From Anticarsia gemmatalis (Eukaryota; Arthropoda; Insecta; Lepidoptera; Erebidae), in NCBI RefSeq assembly GCF_050436995.1, contig NC_134757.1, positions 4,352,501-4,416,500 of the forward strand: DNA of 64,000 nt, given 5' to 3'. The translations under genes were made by a program, and so were the position numbers. A model generated the notes under the pieces. The model had not been told where the DNA came from. It ran no database searches and saw nothing but the letters and a program-made list of their open reading frames with translations. Shown piece by piece: positions 12,891 to 26,239 of the stretch (positions within the stretch are counted from its first letter, which is position 1; every line of letters begins with the position of its first letter).

Positions 12891-15800
12891 TATTAAAGCT
12901 GTCTAAATGGGCCTCTAAGTGTTGACTTCGACCCCACGCACGTCTTCTAAAAGTCCGGGACTCCATAGTCCCGAGATAATGAACAGGCATTAAAAGTACA
13001 TATATACAGGGAATAGCATTATTATTCTATCGATATTACAATAGTGATTACGGAACGATTTTTATTGAACCAACAGAATTTACAAAACAGGTAATTAAAA
13101 CGTGTGTAGTGCGCATAGTGCGTATACATAATTCTCGGAATCTCTAATGAAGCGATTGCCTGGAATAGATTTAGGAAAATCCCACTGAATCAGGAAAAAA
13201 ATACAATTACAGTAGAGGCCGTGCCGAAGTAGCGGTTAGCAGACCATTTAAATAAGGATGTGTTATTTAACTATTAATTAGGACAGTCCTGAGGATAAAT
13301 GAGACATTTTTGTTCGTGGTTGTGCTTTTTGTGAAGCTAGCAGGAAATAAAATCAATATTTGATACTCCAGTTACGTTTAAAACAATCAGTGTACCGCTA
13401 ACGGCGTTTACAATTATTCTAACTAGTAACTACCAACATGAAAAACCCCTACTAAAGGTAACTACGTCCGTGACACGTGGCATGACAATAAATTTGGTTA
13501 CCACGCCGCTACTACTTGGAGTGGGTGTCCAGGGTTAGATTTCCACACAAAGTCGATGACTGATGAGCTATTGCAAATGACTTTCAAAACACTTCTTTAA
13601 ACTTTAGTGTTTTCCTCGGCGGATCCTATCAAACCTCTTCAGTGCGATGAGTCGAATCTTGAATTCGAGCTAGAAGTTGCTAGTTATAAATTGATCATAA
13701 CAGAATATAATTCTGACTAAATATTCTAAAGGGAATAAGTAAGACTACATCCTAAAAACTCCTAGATTTTAGTTCTCAGGCAAATTTACAATGTAATAAA
13801 GGTACTACTAACAAGAACACTAATATTGCCAACATCTAACGAACACATATTTATCCCGAAAACACGTAATGTTTACTAATTATCTATTATAATTAACCAC
13901 AAATTCTAATTAGCTATTTGAAGTCAAGCGCTTTAATAAAGATACTGAAAATATACTAGGTACGAAATAATTTTGACATAGGTATTACATTTTCAGGTAA
14001 TTAATTAGCTAGTGTGTTTAAACTGCAATCGTGTTGTGTTACTTTAAATTTGATACGAGTTTATAACCCAAAGAAACATGAGAAAGAGTGCCTATAGTTT
14101 TAAGTAACGCGTAGTGAAATGATAGGGGATGGAAGATGATATCTCTTTTGCCATGATTTCTAAAATTCTTCTTCTTTGCATTCTAAAATTACAGCAAACT
14201 GCCTATAAACCTTATTGTTTTATCATTCGTCTGTCTAAAAAGAATGCAGCAGAAACCTTAATTCTATATTATACTGTTAAATATTTTTTTATCGCAAGAT
14301 TTTTTTCAAACAGCTTTAAGCGTCTATGGTTTAGTGGTTTAGGTGGTAACCACCGCTTCGATTCCTTTATTGTTTTATGTTTACCTACAGGTGTTTACTC
14401 CTAACGGAATATCAAGTACCAATTCGGAAATCGTCCATAAAAAACAATACTTTTAATTATTTCTTTTTTGATTATTATGTTATTGTAAATCTGCAATATA
14501 TAAACGATAAACATTACTATATTATATGTAATTATATTATTTACTTACCAGCTAAACTTGTAGACTCAGTCTATTTTTTGTTTCTTCTACCTTTATCACA
14601 ACAAATCCTTCTTTTATGTTATTTGTATGAGCAATTCATTAACAACAAGTGATCATTAAAGTAATGTTTGCGGTCAAAGTTTAACACAGAAAAAATACAT
14701 TTCAAGAGAAAACAATGGCAGTTACTAGATCGGTACTAGTAAAAATAATGAATGTGGAGTATTGTGGAGTAAAATTATAATGTTGTGGGCACCATTTCAA
14801 GTAATAGAATTTAGAAACAACAGAACAATACGTGGTAAAATAATAATTAGAAATATTGACACTAGCTTTTGATCACGAATCTGCTCGCATCCACTTCTTT
14901 AAACTTAGTTCAAACGCTATTTCTTCTAAATGTGTCTGTCTAAACTAAATCTATAAACCTGAAGAGAATCTTAAGAGACCATTAAACTATTATTTTTATA
15001 CATAAGATGGAATTTTAGTATCATAGCGCCATCTAGTGCCAAAATTGAACATTAGAGTTAATACAAATAAATTAGTGCCGTAAATTAGCAATAGATGTCA
15101 GTAGCAGTTCGCCTGAATGTTTCAAGGAGGACATAATTATTTCAGTCATTTCACCAAAAAATATTAAGGGTCCTTTATTTCCGAGTAACGAAAGGGGTAC
15201 AAAGGCTGTTAAGATTAGACTACAAGTAATGGCCGAAAGCAGGTATTAAAATCTATAGCGTAATTATATTCTCTTGCAAAAACCATTTTCTATTACCCGA
15301 AAGCAGAATTGAAAAATCTGCATATCAATGAATTTTCTTTAATCTTTAAAGTAAAGACAAACGAAATATGAATACTAATTTTATATTATCTCCAGCGAGA
15401 ACGTAACGATTGTATTTTAAAACTATCTACTTTTGTATATTTAACTTTGACATTTATGAAATTGAAAAACGGTTGGATATTAAATATAAATATTATTTTA
15501 TTCGGTGTCCCGGGGGAACCCTTTGAGGGACAAATTGAAACCTCCGTCATGTACAGCGACAAGCTCACTGAAATTACACTATTATCTCCGTCCCTTGGAG
15601 AAAAAACAAAATCAAGGAAAACAATGAACTTTTATAACCACCAGTATTTTTGCTATTTTTCCTGTTAAAATCATGAGTTGAATATTTTTATTATGACTTG
15701 GAGGTAGCACGTATAAAGGTGTCTTACAGGTACATTTAGGTATTAAGAGTATGAAGCTCGAGCTCAAGCGCAATAATAGAAAAAAAATAAAATGCAATAT

Positions 15801-16029
15801 CTGTGGAAATGTTATTGGTCATATTTGACCGCACATCATTGGTAGCTAATTTTCCATCAATCCTTAAAATGTATAAGTATATAAACGCTAGAAAATTTGT
15901 TAAAACTGTACTCTATAACTATTTATCCACTTTTCAAAGCCAAGGTAATAATTTAATTGCTAATTCTCTCTGTGTATAAGAAAATAACTATGTTCTATTA
16001 ACAACGACTGATAATTCTCAGATCTTATA
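12891..16029. other. Intergenic or intronic AT-rich stretch
   Basis: No recognised gene. Contains a SINE fragment (13468-13560), a tRNA-like box A/box B remnant at about 14320-14365 (TGGTTTAGTGG, then CGCTTCGATTCC), and a CTCF-like motif at 15026-15039. The frames at 14129-14652 and 15447-15668 have no family resemblance. Confidence 0.45.
13468..13560 (+). mobile_element. Degraded SINE fragment
   Basis: Shares GGTTACCACGCCGCTAC and a degenerate box-B segment (AGGGTTAGATTTCCACAC) with the SINE at 59115-59338. The rest has decayed. Confidence 0.45.
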
Positions 16030-17321
16030 CGTGGGCCACTACTTATATTTTGAGCCTAACTATGAAAAACAGTAAATATGTGAGTGAAAACTACTTTATC
16101 GTGTTCTCGGGTATTCTTTTGCATGATCTAGATAGATTTTTATCCGATCGAAATATTTTTTAAATATTTTTTTTTCTTTCCCGAAGACCCCTCAAAAACA
16201 GGGTGTTTAAAAGCATAACCTGTTTCTTGTGCCGATGAAAAATCAAGGTTAATGCTATTTATTCTTGACGTTTTGGAACTAAATAAAGTCATTTGATGTC
16301 AAACTGTAATGTATGGCGAGAAACTAATTTATTCGATTATTTTCGTGCACATAACAGCCAGTTGTTTAACAAGATGTGTTAGAGCGGGCATTGTCATTAT
16401 GGCACTCGACCTGTAAGATTTTGTGGTTTTTCCATATTTTAAACCAGTCTTTCGGTAATTTTTTGATTGTAAATCAATAAGAATTAACCATTCCACATTT
16501 TTCTAAAGACATTTTGGGCCGTGACAAAGTTTTTATAAAAAATCAAGGGACTTTTTGTTTCGAAGTGCTTCGAGCGCGAAAAACTTTTTCTGGATTTGGT
16601 TCATCTTAAAGCATCCATAAAGTCGACTGACGTTTACTTTTCGGCTCATGCGCATAGATCCTAGATCTGTGGTCTGTCACGATTTGATACATGTTTTTTT
16701 AAGCAAAACGATAGAATTTTTAAGCATTTGTTCGCACTAATCGGCGCGAGTACCTTTGCGAATTCTCGTAGAAAAAAATTTGGCTCATTTAGAAAAAAAC
16801 TTCTAAACGGAAATGTTCTCTCCAAATATTTTATATCTAAGAGTGGAAATAATGTATAGGGTTGTATCGATCTATTGATGCGTCAGAAAACGAAAATGCA
16901 TAATTAATTTTTGCACAGCATCGATTTTTCCGGACACAACTGGTGACCTTGGACGACCTTCAGGAATTTCATTGGTGAGGGAAAAATAATCATGATAGAA
17001 CTCTACATATTAGTGTTTTAAATTTTCAAAAGATCGGACTTTATCACCAAAATAATAAATAAGTCGATATAGACACGACTGTTTCTAAAAGTCACGTCGA
17101 AAGTCGTAAAAAATATTTGCACGAAAATGTTAACATCCTAATACCATTTTCCCGCACACATACAATTTTCGATCGACGATATTGAAAATATTTTCTGCGC
17201 AGATTTCAAAACTTTCTTTGGAATGTAGTAATCAAAAAGGTCAAACTTTACGATGAAAAAACTAAATGGGGTCTAAAACAATCAGATTCGTCAAGGCTCA
17301 AAATATAAGTAGTGACCTAAG
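16030..17321 (-). mobile_element. Decayed full-length mariner transposon
   Basis: 1,292 bp, the usual mariner length, flanked by TA on both sides (16028-16029 and 17322-17323). The terminal inverted repeats share CACTACTTATATTTTGAGCC. On the minus strand around 16530-16700 a broken frame reads RIYAHEPKSKRQSTLW, then DEPNPEKVFRARSTSKQK, clearly the mariner transposase block around the second catalytic Asp region. Stops and frameshifts make it non-functional. The T-rich interior around 16150-16180 is degenerate. Confidence 0.85.
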
Positions 17322-19289
17322 TATAATCCAACTGTAAGTAAATCAACAATTGGAAATATCTAGAGCTAGGATAATTATAATAAATAATGACCATTAATTA
17401 TGTATCCACGCTGTCTGAATCGTTGTTACTGACCTACGTAGAACTAATCTTAATCTATTTATACTATTTTATACAATACGTGATTTAAATGAATAAGTTA
17501 GGAGTAGGTACTTGAACAAGATGGGACATCAATAATACATTTTGATTAATCGATATGAATACAAATCATTATAAAAAGAATAAGTACCGATCTCTCGTTA
17601 TAACATTAGTTACTAAGCGTAGTGGTATAATCTCATTATTAGTTGGTGATCCTCAAGAGAGCACTAGCTTTAGCCCATGACTCCGTCTGCATGGACTACT
17701 ATTAACTAACATTATGTATCAGACGAAACCACGGACAGAAGTTAGCATTTGTCCGGATTTTTTACTTATAGCTGACTATTTATAGTTATTTCTATCGAAC
17801 AATTAAAGTCGTTTATCCTGAGTCTGACTGCTTTTCTAAAAGTCTGTCTACCCCCCCATCAGGCTAGAATAGTGTAGGGGTTAATTAGAGAGCTTGTGTA
17901 TAGTGCAATACTGAAATTCAATTTCAATTCAAGTTTCAATAAAACAATTCCTAGGTAATATGGGAAACGCAATGTTAGCTAGATTTAATGGAACTGGCCC
18001 TACGCAAGAATACTGTTTGGATATCAAATACTCGTAAAATGTAAAGAAACCTTTTTTTTTACAGTTTCTCAAGTCCTTCGAAGCCTTTTGTCAAGTTCCT
18101 TCTAATATGATGGCTAAATACAAATATAGATGTGAAGACTCCGGTGCTAATAAATTTATCCCTTAAAGGAAAATGGCATAAGGAAACAATTGAAAGAACA
18201 TACCGCGAGTTCTTAGAATATGTGATTTTCACGGGAAATATGTATAGAAAATATTATTACTTAAAACACCAATCAAGAACACTTTGACGCCATCTGCAGT
18301 AGGCATATCAGCGCAGACATTACCTATGCTCTAAGATTTTCCTTAGTAAACTTAAGTTTATCGTGAAATCCTGAAAAAAATCTTTCAACACACTGCCCAA
18401 CAGTGGGTTTCCCCTTCACCAGCTGAAAGGAAAACCCTGATACATGTAGATTTACTTTTAAGAACTGTCGAATAACGTCGGTATCAATAGGTAACATAAG
18501 TCTAGTCTAAAAAAATTGGGTTGGTTTTGTTTATAAATTTGTTAGTAATTAGTGTATTTTACTATATACTTTTTATCCGTGACAAATTATGACAGGAAGC
18601 CTCCTCTACCACGTATATTGTTCAATAGCGTTAAACTCAAATCTACTGGATGGATTTTCATGCAGTTTTCACTAATAGATGGAGTTGTTCTCCAGGAAGT
18701 TATTAGTGTTTAATTTGTAAAAATTTTACCATAATGAAGCCAGACTTGCAAATAGTTTATGATTATCAAGAGAGATGAGAGAAAAGATATATTTAGCTTT
18801 AAATTAAACAATCATTGACTCATACATATTATGTTTGTGACCAATATTAAGTTAACTGAACTCCTAAATAAAACAAGTATCGAATTTTCTAGTTCATTTA
18901 GTTGTGGTACAAAAATAGTGTGTATTGGCAAAAAAATCTCTTTACAATAGTGAGGTCGTCCGTCATAGTTATATAACGTTTTGTTCTAATTGTCCAGTGT
19001 TAGTGACTGTGAAATTATTAGTTTTACATGCCAATCTTCTAACAGAGACTTCTGAGAGATAAGAATACAACGTACAGACAGATTTACATCTTATTTGTGT
19101 TGAATAATATTAAACGGTTTAGGAACTTTTGTGTGCCCTTCTACGAGGCTTGATTAAAGGTGAATAACAGCAATACAATCAAATAAGTCTTTATCATCAG
19201 TACTACTACCATTCTATATGCCAGTCTTACGGCTTATGTATCGGTGATTCGACTATCCAAAAGATAATTTATGAAACCAATGTGAAAAT
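17322..19289. other. Intergenic stretch with short repeat remnants
   Basis: No gene seen. CTAGCTTTAGCCCATGACTC at 17667-17686 resembles the reverse-oriented 3' end of a Helitron. GCCCAACAGTGGG near 18400 resembles the reverse of the TGGGCAAGG repeat. Confidence 0.4.
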
Positions 19290-19935
19290 CGCCCAACTAG
19301 CACACAAGCTGCTTATACAGTCGTTATACAGCCTGATAGTTGCATAAGAGTCGTTCAAATGCTGTACAATTCTCTATAAGTTGTATACTAGCTATTTAAA
19401 AAACCCTTTAACAGCTAGGCGGGACAGTAGCCGTTTAGTAGGAAACTAATGACTTATAGTGATATATGAGCATGTAATTGCATCGCTAGACAGCCTAGGG
19501 AAGTATAACTGAGTTAATGGAATCTTCTATAACACCGTAAACTGTATAAGGGGACTTTAGGAGATAAAGGAGTTTAAACGGAGTTATGCGTTGCGCTTAT
19601 AGCGCTCAAGAGCGTAAATAAGCTTTTTGTAATGCCTTAGGTTCTATAACAGATTTTTTTAGGGCTAGTGTATTACTCATCTATAAAAGAGTTGCGTAGG
19701 TCTTTAATAGCGCCTTGAGCGTTATATCAGATATTTATATGGCTTCTGTACGGCAAATAGATGTATAAGGTATCATTCGAAACATTTTTACAGCCATGGG
19801 GATTACAGAATTATGTTAAGCACCTAAAGCGCTATAACCGAGTAATATACCTTTATACTAAAGCTTAAAATTATTATCATAATGTATTTACATAGGTGCA
19901 GTGGTGGTTCAGTCTGTCAACTGTTTTTAAAGAAA

Positions 19936-20130
19936 AAATAAAATAAAATAAAATAAAATAAAATAAAATAAAATAAAATAAAATAAAATAAAATAAAATA
20001 AAATAAAATAAAATAAAATAAAATAAAATAAAATAAAATAAAATAAAATAAAATAAAATAAAATAAAATAAAATAAAATAAAATAAAATAAAATAAAATA
20101 AAATAAAATAAAATAAAATAAAATAAAAAA
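19936..20130. repeat. AAAAT pentanucleotide microsatellite, about 39 copies
   Basis: Nearly perfect tandem AAAAT for about 195 bases, inside the fold-back element. The reverse strand gives an open frame of repeated FILFY, which is not a protein gene. Confidence 0.97.
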
Positions 20131-20790
20131 GATTTTCAAACTATTTTAATATTCAACGACTGACCCCTAAAAGTAAGCGACCAAAACAGTTATATTGAAG
20201 CACTCCTATGCCACAACTGCAAAACCTTGAGGTCTACAACAGCAAACACTAGAGCCTTTGTACAGCTTAAGGCGCTAGACCAGATGTAACCAACTCTGAG
20301 AGCTGCTTGATCGAGACGCCATTATAGCATTTGGTAAACATATTTTTTGAGGTTATTACGATCTTTTGAAGATCATATAAATCTATAGCCTGGTAACGTT
20401 AACATAATTAAAATCATTTTTTATTACCTATAACCCTAATTAAATTATCTGTAACCCTCAAAGTCTTATTTATGTTCAAAATACAATTTCCAAATCCACA
20501 TATCTATATAATTTTTGCACTTAAAACTGAATATTTTGAGGGCGCATGAAAATATTGACGATAATATACATATATATTGACAGCAAACTTGAACTCGCAC
20601 TTTCATATCACGTACACAAAGAAATAAAAGCGATAGACTACTTGTTATTTTAATAATCCAATCCGTAAAAATAAAATGTCTCCTCATTTGTCACTGATGA
20701 TTCATTTTAAAAAAATATATTTAGTTTACACCATAATAAACCGACTATATTACTAATTTAGAGCGTTAGCATTTATAACCGTTACACAGT

Positions 20791-20947
20791 AGCGCTAAAA
20801 TAAGGTAAAGGTGGTATAATCGCGCTGCAAGAGCTTTTTCGAACGCTCGTGGCGCTAACCACCTCTGTACAACAACTGGTAAGCGCCACGAAGCTGCGAA
20901 AAAGCTCTTGTAGCGCGATTATACCACCTTCATCTTATTTTAGCGCT
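20791..20947. repeat. 66-bp inverted repeat with 25-nt loop
   Basis: Arms 20791-20856 and 20882-20947 match at roughly nine of ten positions. Both begin or end with AGCGCTAAAATAAG and contain GGTGGTATAATCGCGCT. The transcript would fold into a long hairpin. It belongs to the fold-back element. Confidence 0.85.
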
Positions 20948-21171
20948 CCTGTATTACTACTATACTACTTCCTATTATAATTACTATTTACGACCACTGT
21001 AGATCCAATGTCGAGCTATAAGCTGGACAGTATGGGCCTATTTGACGCTACAAGAGATCTGTAGCCGCTTATAGAACCACTATACTTCTTACTAAGGAGC
21101 CTAAGGCGTTATAAAAATCCTTTAACCGGCCATTGTACAGCTTGTTATAGCGCTTGTGTGCTAGTTGGGCG

Positions 21172-24100
21172 TCCATATCCAAAAGAAGATGCACCAAGAA
21201 AAACCTAGAGCCTTCAAAATAAAAATAAAATCCAAATCAAATCATTTATTAATTTATACAAATATTGACACTTATGATAGTCGTTACAATTACTTCCACT
21301 ACATCTTTAATTTTGCAAAGAATTTCATCGTATTATTAGGACGTCATGCCTTTATCTTTGTATTGTAAAATTTAAAAATAAGTTATCAAAATTACAGATA
21401 ATTACAGATAATATTACGCAATTATCTTGATTATTTCGTCACAGATTGAGAAATGAAATACGTCACACTATCAGTAGGTAAAAGTCAGCTAATCACAGAA
21501 AGTTGTCAAGTACGTGACAGATTACATCTTCCACAGATTCATCATAGTATTTTATCAGCGCCGGAAGCAATTTTATTAACCGAAATGATTAACTAATCAA
21601 TGTTTCATAACCTGCATAAGAGTATTTCACAAGACATATATAAGGATCTGGAATAAATTACAGTGTCTCTAGCAAGAGTGTTTGAGACTTCCGATCAAAA
21701 GGACTATGGTTTCATTCCTATATTGTGTAAAGAGCAGCAATTTTCTTGGAATTTTCCGCCTACATAGCATTTATGGGCCCACAGCAAACCCCTATAACAT
21801 TGGAAAAACAACGTAAATAGTGAAAGGTGGATATATTTCATACAACTCTCACAAAAAATAAAGATACCTGGAATATTTTGCACTAGGCTTTACCTACTTC
21901 TGTACACAGGATTAATGTTACCTGTGTGGCGTATTTTCCAGGTAAATCGGCTTATATTTTTTATTGGTGGACAAACGAAATATCGCGTCATAGTGTGTCG
22001 TGTGGATGTTATTGCCGGAATAGCAATAAAAACAAGACCCTCGTTTATAACGAATTTGTTCATAAATAAATGCCTGCATCGTGGAACTCTATACAAGCTT
22101 ATAAATATTGAAAACGCTCGGTATTTTTTAAAGTACTCAGGTATTTTTCGAATATATCTTAATTAATACAAATATAGATGTGAATATAATATACGAGCAG
22201 CCTTAAAAGAATGCTTACTATGAGATGATGCCCACTAAATCATATTCTACCCTCAGGCATGAACGTGTAATGACGGCAAGCCGGAACTCCTTCGGGGCAT
22301 CTCGCCTTTCGCCCTTTTCCAAACCGATTTCTTGTCTATTCACATTTCGCCATGGCAGTAGATAACCTTAGGGTTATGCCATTTCCTGACATTGTACTCT
22401 ATAATGCAATGACCAGATTACAATCAAGAACCATAGCTCTAGAAATAAGCAGCAACATCAGGAAGCTTATGTATCGGAATACTAATTATTTTGTTTGAAA
22501 TAAGCTAGGATATGAACGAATACTCTAATCTTTGTGTCGCTCTATAGTCTGACAACCTAACAAAGAGACTTATATGCTAGTTTTGCGACTGGCAGAAGTT
22601 TTTGAATTTGTAACAGTAGTGACCCGCAGTCTTATGCATCTGACGGGTAAGCATTTGATACAGCTACTTTACTTTGAAAGTACACAGAATTGGTAGTTAT
22701 AATCTAGATAAATCGTGCATATGAAGGTGCTCTACTTAGTTGTCGAACTATAGCTCCGAACGCAATGGAACGTCATTCAAAAACAAGAAAAAAAATGTCT
22801 CATTATGTTAATAAGAGACCGTTTCGAACTGAATTGCTGGAGGCGAATTCGCAAAGGTTATTTGCCCACGCGCACGCGAATATGACGCTTAACTCATTGC
22901 GTATATTTCGCTACAAAATATCCGTGATTACGTCACTACTTTGTATCGTGAACATGATAATGTGATGTAATGTTGAAACTGGCTTTATTGCTCTCAATCA
23001 CTAGCAGTTGCCGAATTGAAGCTTAAATATTGGACACTAGATTTGTATGACTGTACTACATTGATGTTATGTAAACTTATTATGAATCTAGGTAGACTGA
23101 ACTATAAATCATATGAGGGTCTTTTAAATTTAAGATTACGTAGTATATTATGCTAGTAAAACGTAGGTGTATTATATAGAGCCTCTATATATCACAGCTT
23201 AGCATTTCTTAACTTGGCATTCAATTCTTGTTTGGTATTTGGCTTTGTCGCTATGAATAATTTGATTCCTTCCTCGTTTAATTTCCTCTATATCAATTTA
23301 AAAAGAACCTGCACCACCTCTACCTGTTTAATGTAGACTTCAAAGAAAATTCTGAAGGATATTAATCAGATCTATATAAAAGGCTGACAATAATAATAAT
23401 ACACTTGAACAGATAGGTATACTTTAAGGAAACGCAATAAAATACACACCCGCAGTTTTCACGTGATTTCATTTGAATTTTTTGCATCCACGCGTGACCG
23501 GGCGACCTACTACAACTAAGAAACAGAAAATAAATGAATATTTCTAGGCTAAAAATGTGACTTTTGGCCTTATTTTTTTATTACTAAATACAAAAAATCT
23601 AAGTTCTGGCTAATTTCACGGTATTTGTATTCTATTGTATACATAACTTTACATCAAACACAGCTCTATTTTAATAAATAAGTAAAAAAATCTATGTCAA
23701 CAAAATTATGTCAAGACTTCATAAAATTGCAACTCATCCAAATACTTGCAGAGGAAACATAATTATAAGAATCTGTACCACGTCGCTGCTCAATGTTTTT
23801 TATTCGTACAAAGCATTAGTTGTGACCTAAATGATGCAATTAGAAATTGCACCTAATATGTTGTAGCCGACAAACAATTGATACGAGAACAAAGCGCTTA
23901 CGATCACTTGATGACATTCCACTCTAGTTTTTGTCACAATCGTTGATCAGACTCTCAGTCTAAGATTGCATTGTATTGTGTGTAGTTTACAGTCTATGAA
24001 TGTAGGTAAAAGGCCAATTATTTGGCGTTCCAATTTATTTGGCGTACACATAGTAATATGTTTGGAAATAATAATATAATAGTGCTTATGCATCTTTCGC

Positions 24101-24189
24101 TTTAAAATGTTGTTTACGTCATCCAAAACATAATCTGCTACATAGGTAGCAGGTGTGATGCCCAGTACAGACTTATAAATTATGAAAAT
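21172..24189. other. Intergenic or intronic AT-rich stretch
   Basis: No recognised exon. Overlapping frames on both strands at 21890-22166 and a GC-richer patch at 22250-22330 look like old repeat material. Confidence 0.45.
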
Positions 24190-24209
24190 AAAATGAAAAT
24201 AAAACTCGA

Positions 24210-25074
24210 AAAAACTTTATTTATTTAAGTATTCTTCTATTTAAGGAAAACAATAAGTGTTATGTATGCTTATTATTGGTACCTCAGCTCTGTACCTTAA
24301 ACAATAAGTACTATGAATGCTTATTGGCACATCTTTACCGTTGAGTTTTTACCCTGGAAAGCCGATATAACCCGTTCATAGTCTTATTTCTGACAGATCG
24401 CGAAGAGATAACAGCACAGCAGTCAAAACATCAACAGAATTGGTTGACAACAGACATTCCTGCTCGTATCTTTTAAGTTCATTATATCAAAAGACAAATA
24501 AATCAGGCTTAAACAGTAGTAGCCGTAAAGCCTTTAGTAATACGTGTCAATAAAGACGGTCTATAAATGATCTGTCGCCAAATGTCATCGTCAGTAAAAA
24601 GGTTCATTATTTCACAGCCACGTCGCAGAATTGCAAGTTTTTCATCATCACTAACGAGCTGCCAGTTCAAACTTTAAAACTCTTTCAAATATAATTCCGA
24701 AGTGAAAATTACATTACGGTCTACAGGAAGACAATTTATTTTGTTCAGTAATCCAAGTGAATACCAAATTAAGTTTAAAGACAAATTGGACCACGATTAA
24801 TTTTAAATTCTGGATCTGTAGAGAACTTCTCGCTTCTTGCTACACCAAAAAAAACGTGTCGTACGGAAAAGTATGGGTGAAAAGCGACGTTTATATTTTC
24901 ACCGAATAAAACATTTAATAAGGTATGTACACGTTTAATATCAGGATATGTTTGTTTGTTTTTAAAACAACAATTAAAACATTGTAGTCTGTATAATGAC
25001 CAGTCATTACCAGTATTTTTTATAAACAACGTGATATCGTATCTTTTCTGAACAAGATTAAAATTAAATGACAA
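24210..25074 (-). pseudogene. Degenerate coding-like region of unknown origin
   Basis: On the minus strand a 99-codon open frame (25074 to 24775) is followed by further coding-like stretches in shifted frames (about 24700 to 24480, with residues such as DDEKLAILRRGCEIMN) broken by stops. An AATAAA lies near 24215. This looks like a decayed gene or a mobile-element gene rather than chance sequence, but I cannot name a family. Confidence 0.3.
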
Positions 25075-25322
25075 AGCTATTTCGTATCTAAAAGTTATAA
25101 TTGCACCGTTCTAAAACAGTATTGTCAGTGAAACCTTGAAATATTAACTTGTGCTATACCTATATTGGTTAGATTTCTATCGTAACTTTGATATCGTGGA
25201 TAGGTACTAAGAATACTCTAGATAATCTAAGTGCGGTGTTTACTTGATCTACTGAATTACCTGAGCGTTGGCGCCCATCAATCGCAGTCGGTCAACTCAA
25301 AATGTGTAACACTACACCATAG

Positions 25323-25450
25323 TCAGTAGTGAACGACGCTCAGATGCGAAACGGCGGATAACAGCCTTTCTGAAAACATTAACACTCTCTGCTCTTAAAA
25401 AAATAAAATTTTAAATAAAAATATTGTGTCTATAGATTTAAAAAGAAATC
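25323..25450 (+). promoter_or_regulatory. Candidate second upstream promoter and untranslated exon
   Basis: A TCAGT initiator at 25323-25327 begins a CpG-richer leader-like stretch that reaches a consensus donor GTGAGT at 25451. Another GTGAGT follows at 25485. No TATA box is visible. It could be spliced to the acceptor at 34676 to feed the MPEQQ exon. Weak evidence, based on motif pattern only. Confidence 0.22.
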
Positions 25451-26239
25451 GTGAGTTTAAATTAAAAATATTAAAAGTGTTAGTGAGTGCAGTGATTTTA
25501 TAGTATTTGATTTGTTTACGTGTATTTGGTGCTATATTCAAGTGTAAATCATTACGGATATAAAATAATCCTTTTTAAATAGCAACGCAAGTATCCATTT
25601 TTTAAGTTAGCAAAACTAATTCGTTTTTAATTGACGTCAAAAAGTATCGGTTTAACTAGTGTATTGTAAAACTTTGTTTTAGGCTTCTTAACCGAATAAT
25701 TTCGACTTTAAATTTTAATTTAAGTTAAGGAAGTGCTAGGAGCTGAAGTTAAAATAATATAGGACTAATTACTAGTGTTTACTTACAGTTTTTTAACCTG
25801 AAACTTGAAGAAATGTACCGGCGAATTCTATGTTAAATATGCGGGAATCTAGGTATTAGTTCTCGATTATTTATTTTAAATACCAAAGACAATTTACCAG
25901 TAAATTACCAAATGACCTTGACCAAGTAATATACATAGATTTTAATTTCACTTCTAGAAAATCTGAAAAATGCCTACCTACGTATCTTTTATCTGAGAAT
26001 GAATCAGTAATAGATAAAATCAGAAAAGATTTTCCACAGATAGCCGTTACAAAAACGGTGAAGTAAAGATTTAAAGTTGCCAGTCATTATCTCTTCACTT
26101 CCTAAACAGATAGCAGATTATCATCATGAGTACACACTTTGGTCAATATTTCACAACATTTCAAGTGTGCATAAAAACCTAACAGTGATTGAATTTATTA
26201 GAATGATAAGTATTTATCCAAAGATACACTAAACCTAGT

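Larger units (their letters stand above)
19290..21171. mobile_element. 1.9-kb non-autonomous fold-back DNA transposon
   Basis: The termini are perfect inverted copies of CGCCCAACTAGCACACAAGC (19290-19309 and the reverse at 21152-21171). The interior is full of short repeats built on TATAAC/AGCGCTATA motifs in both orientations and contains a large hairpin and a pentanucleotide array, listed separately. No coding capacity and no clear target duplication, so the superfamily is not assigned. Confidence 0.65.

Noticed and set aside
19927..20139. 70-codon minus frame of repeated FILFY
   Set aside because: It is a translation of the AAAAT microsatellite.
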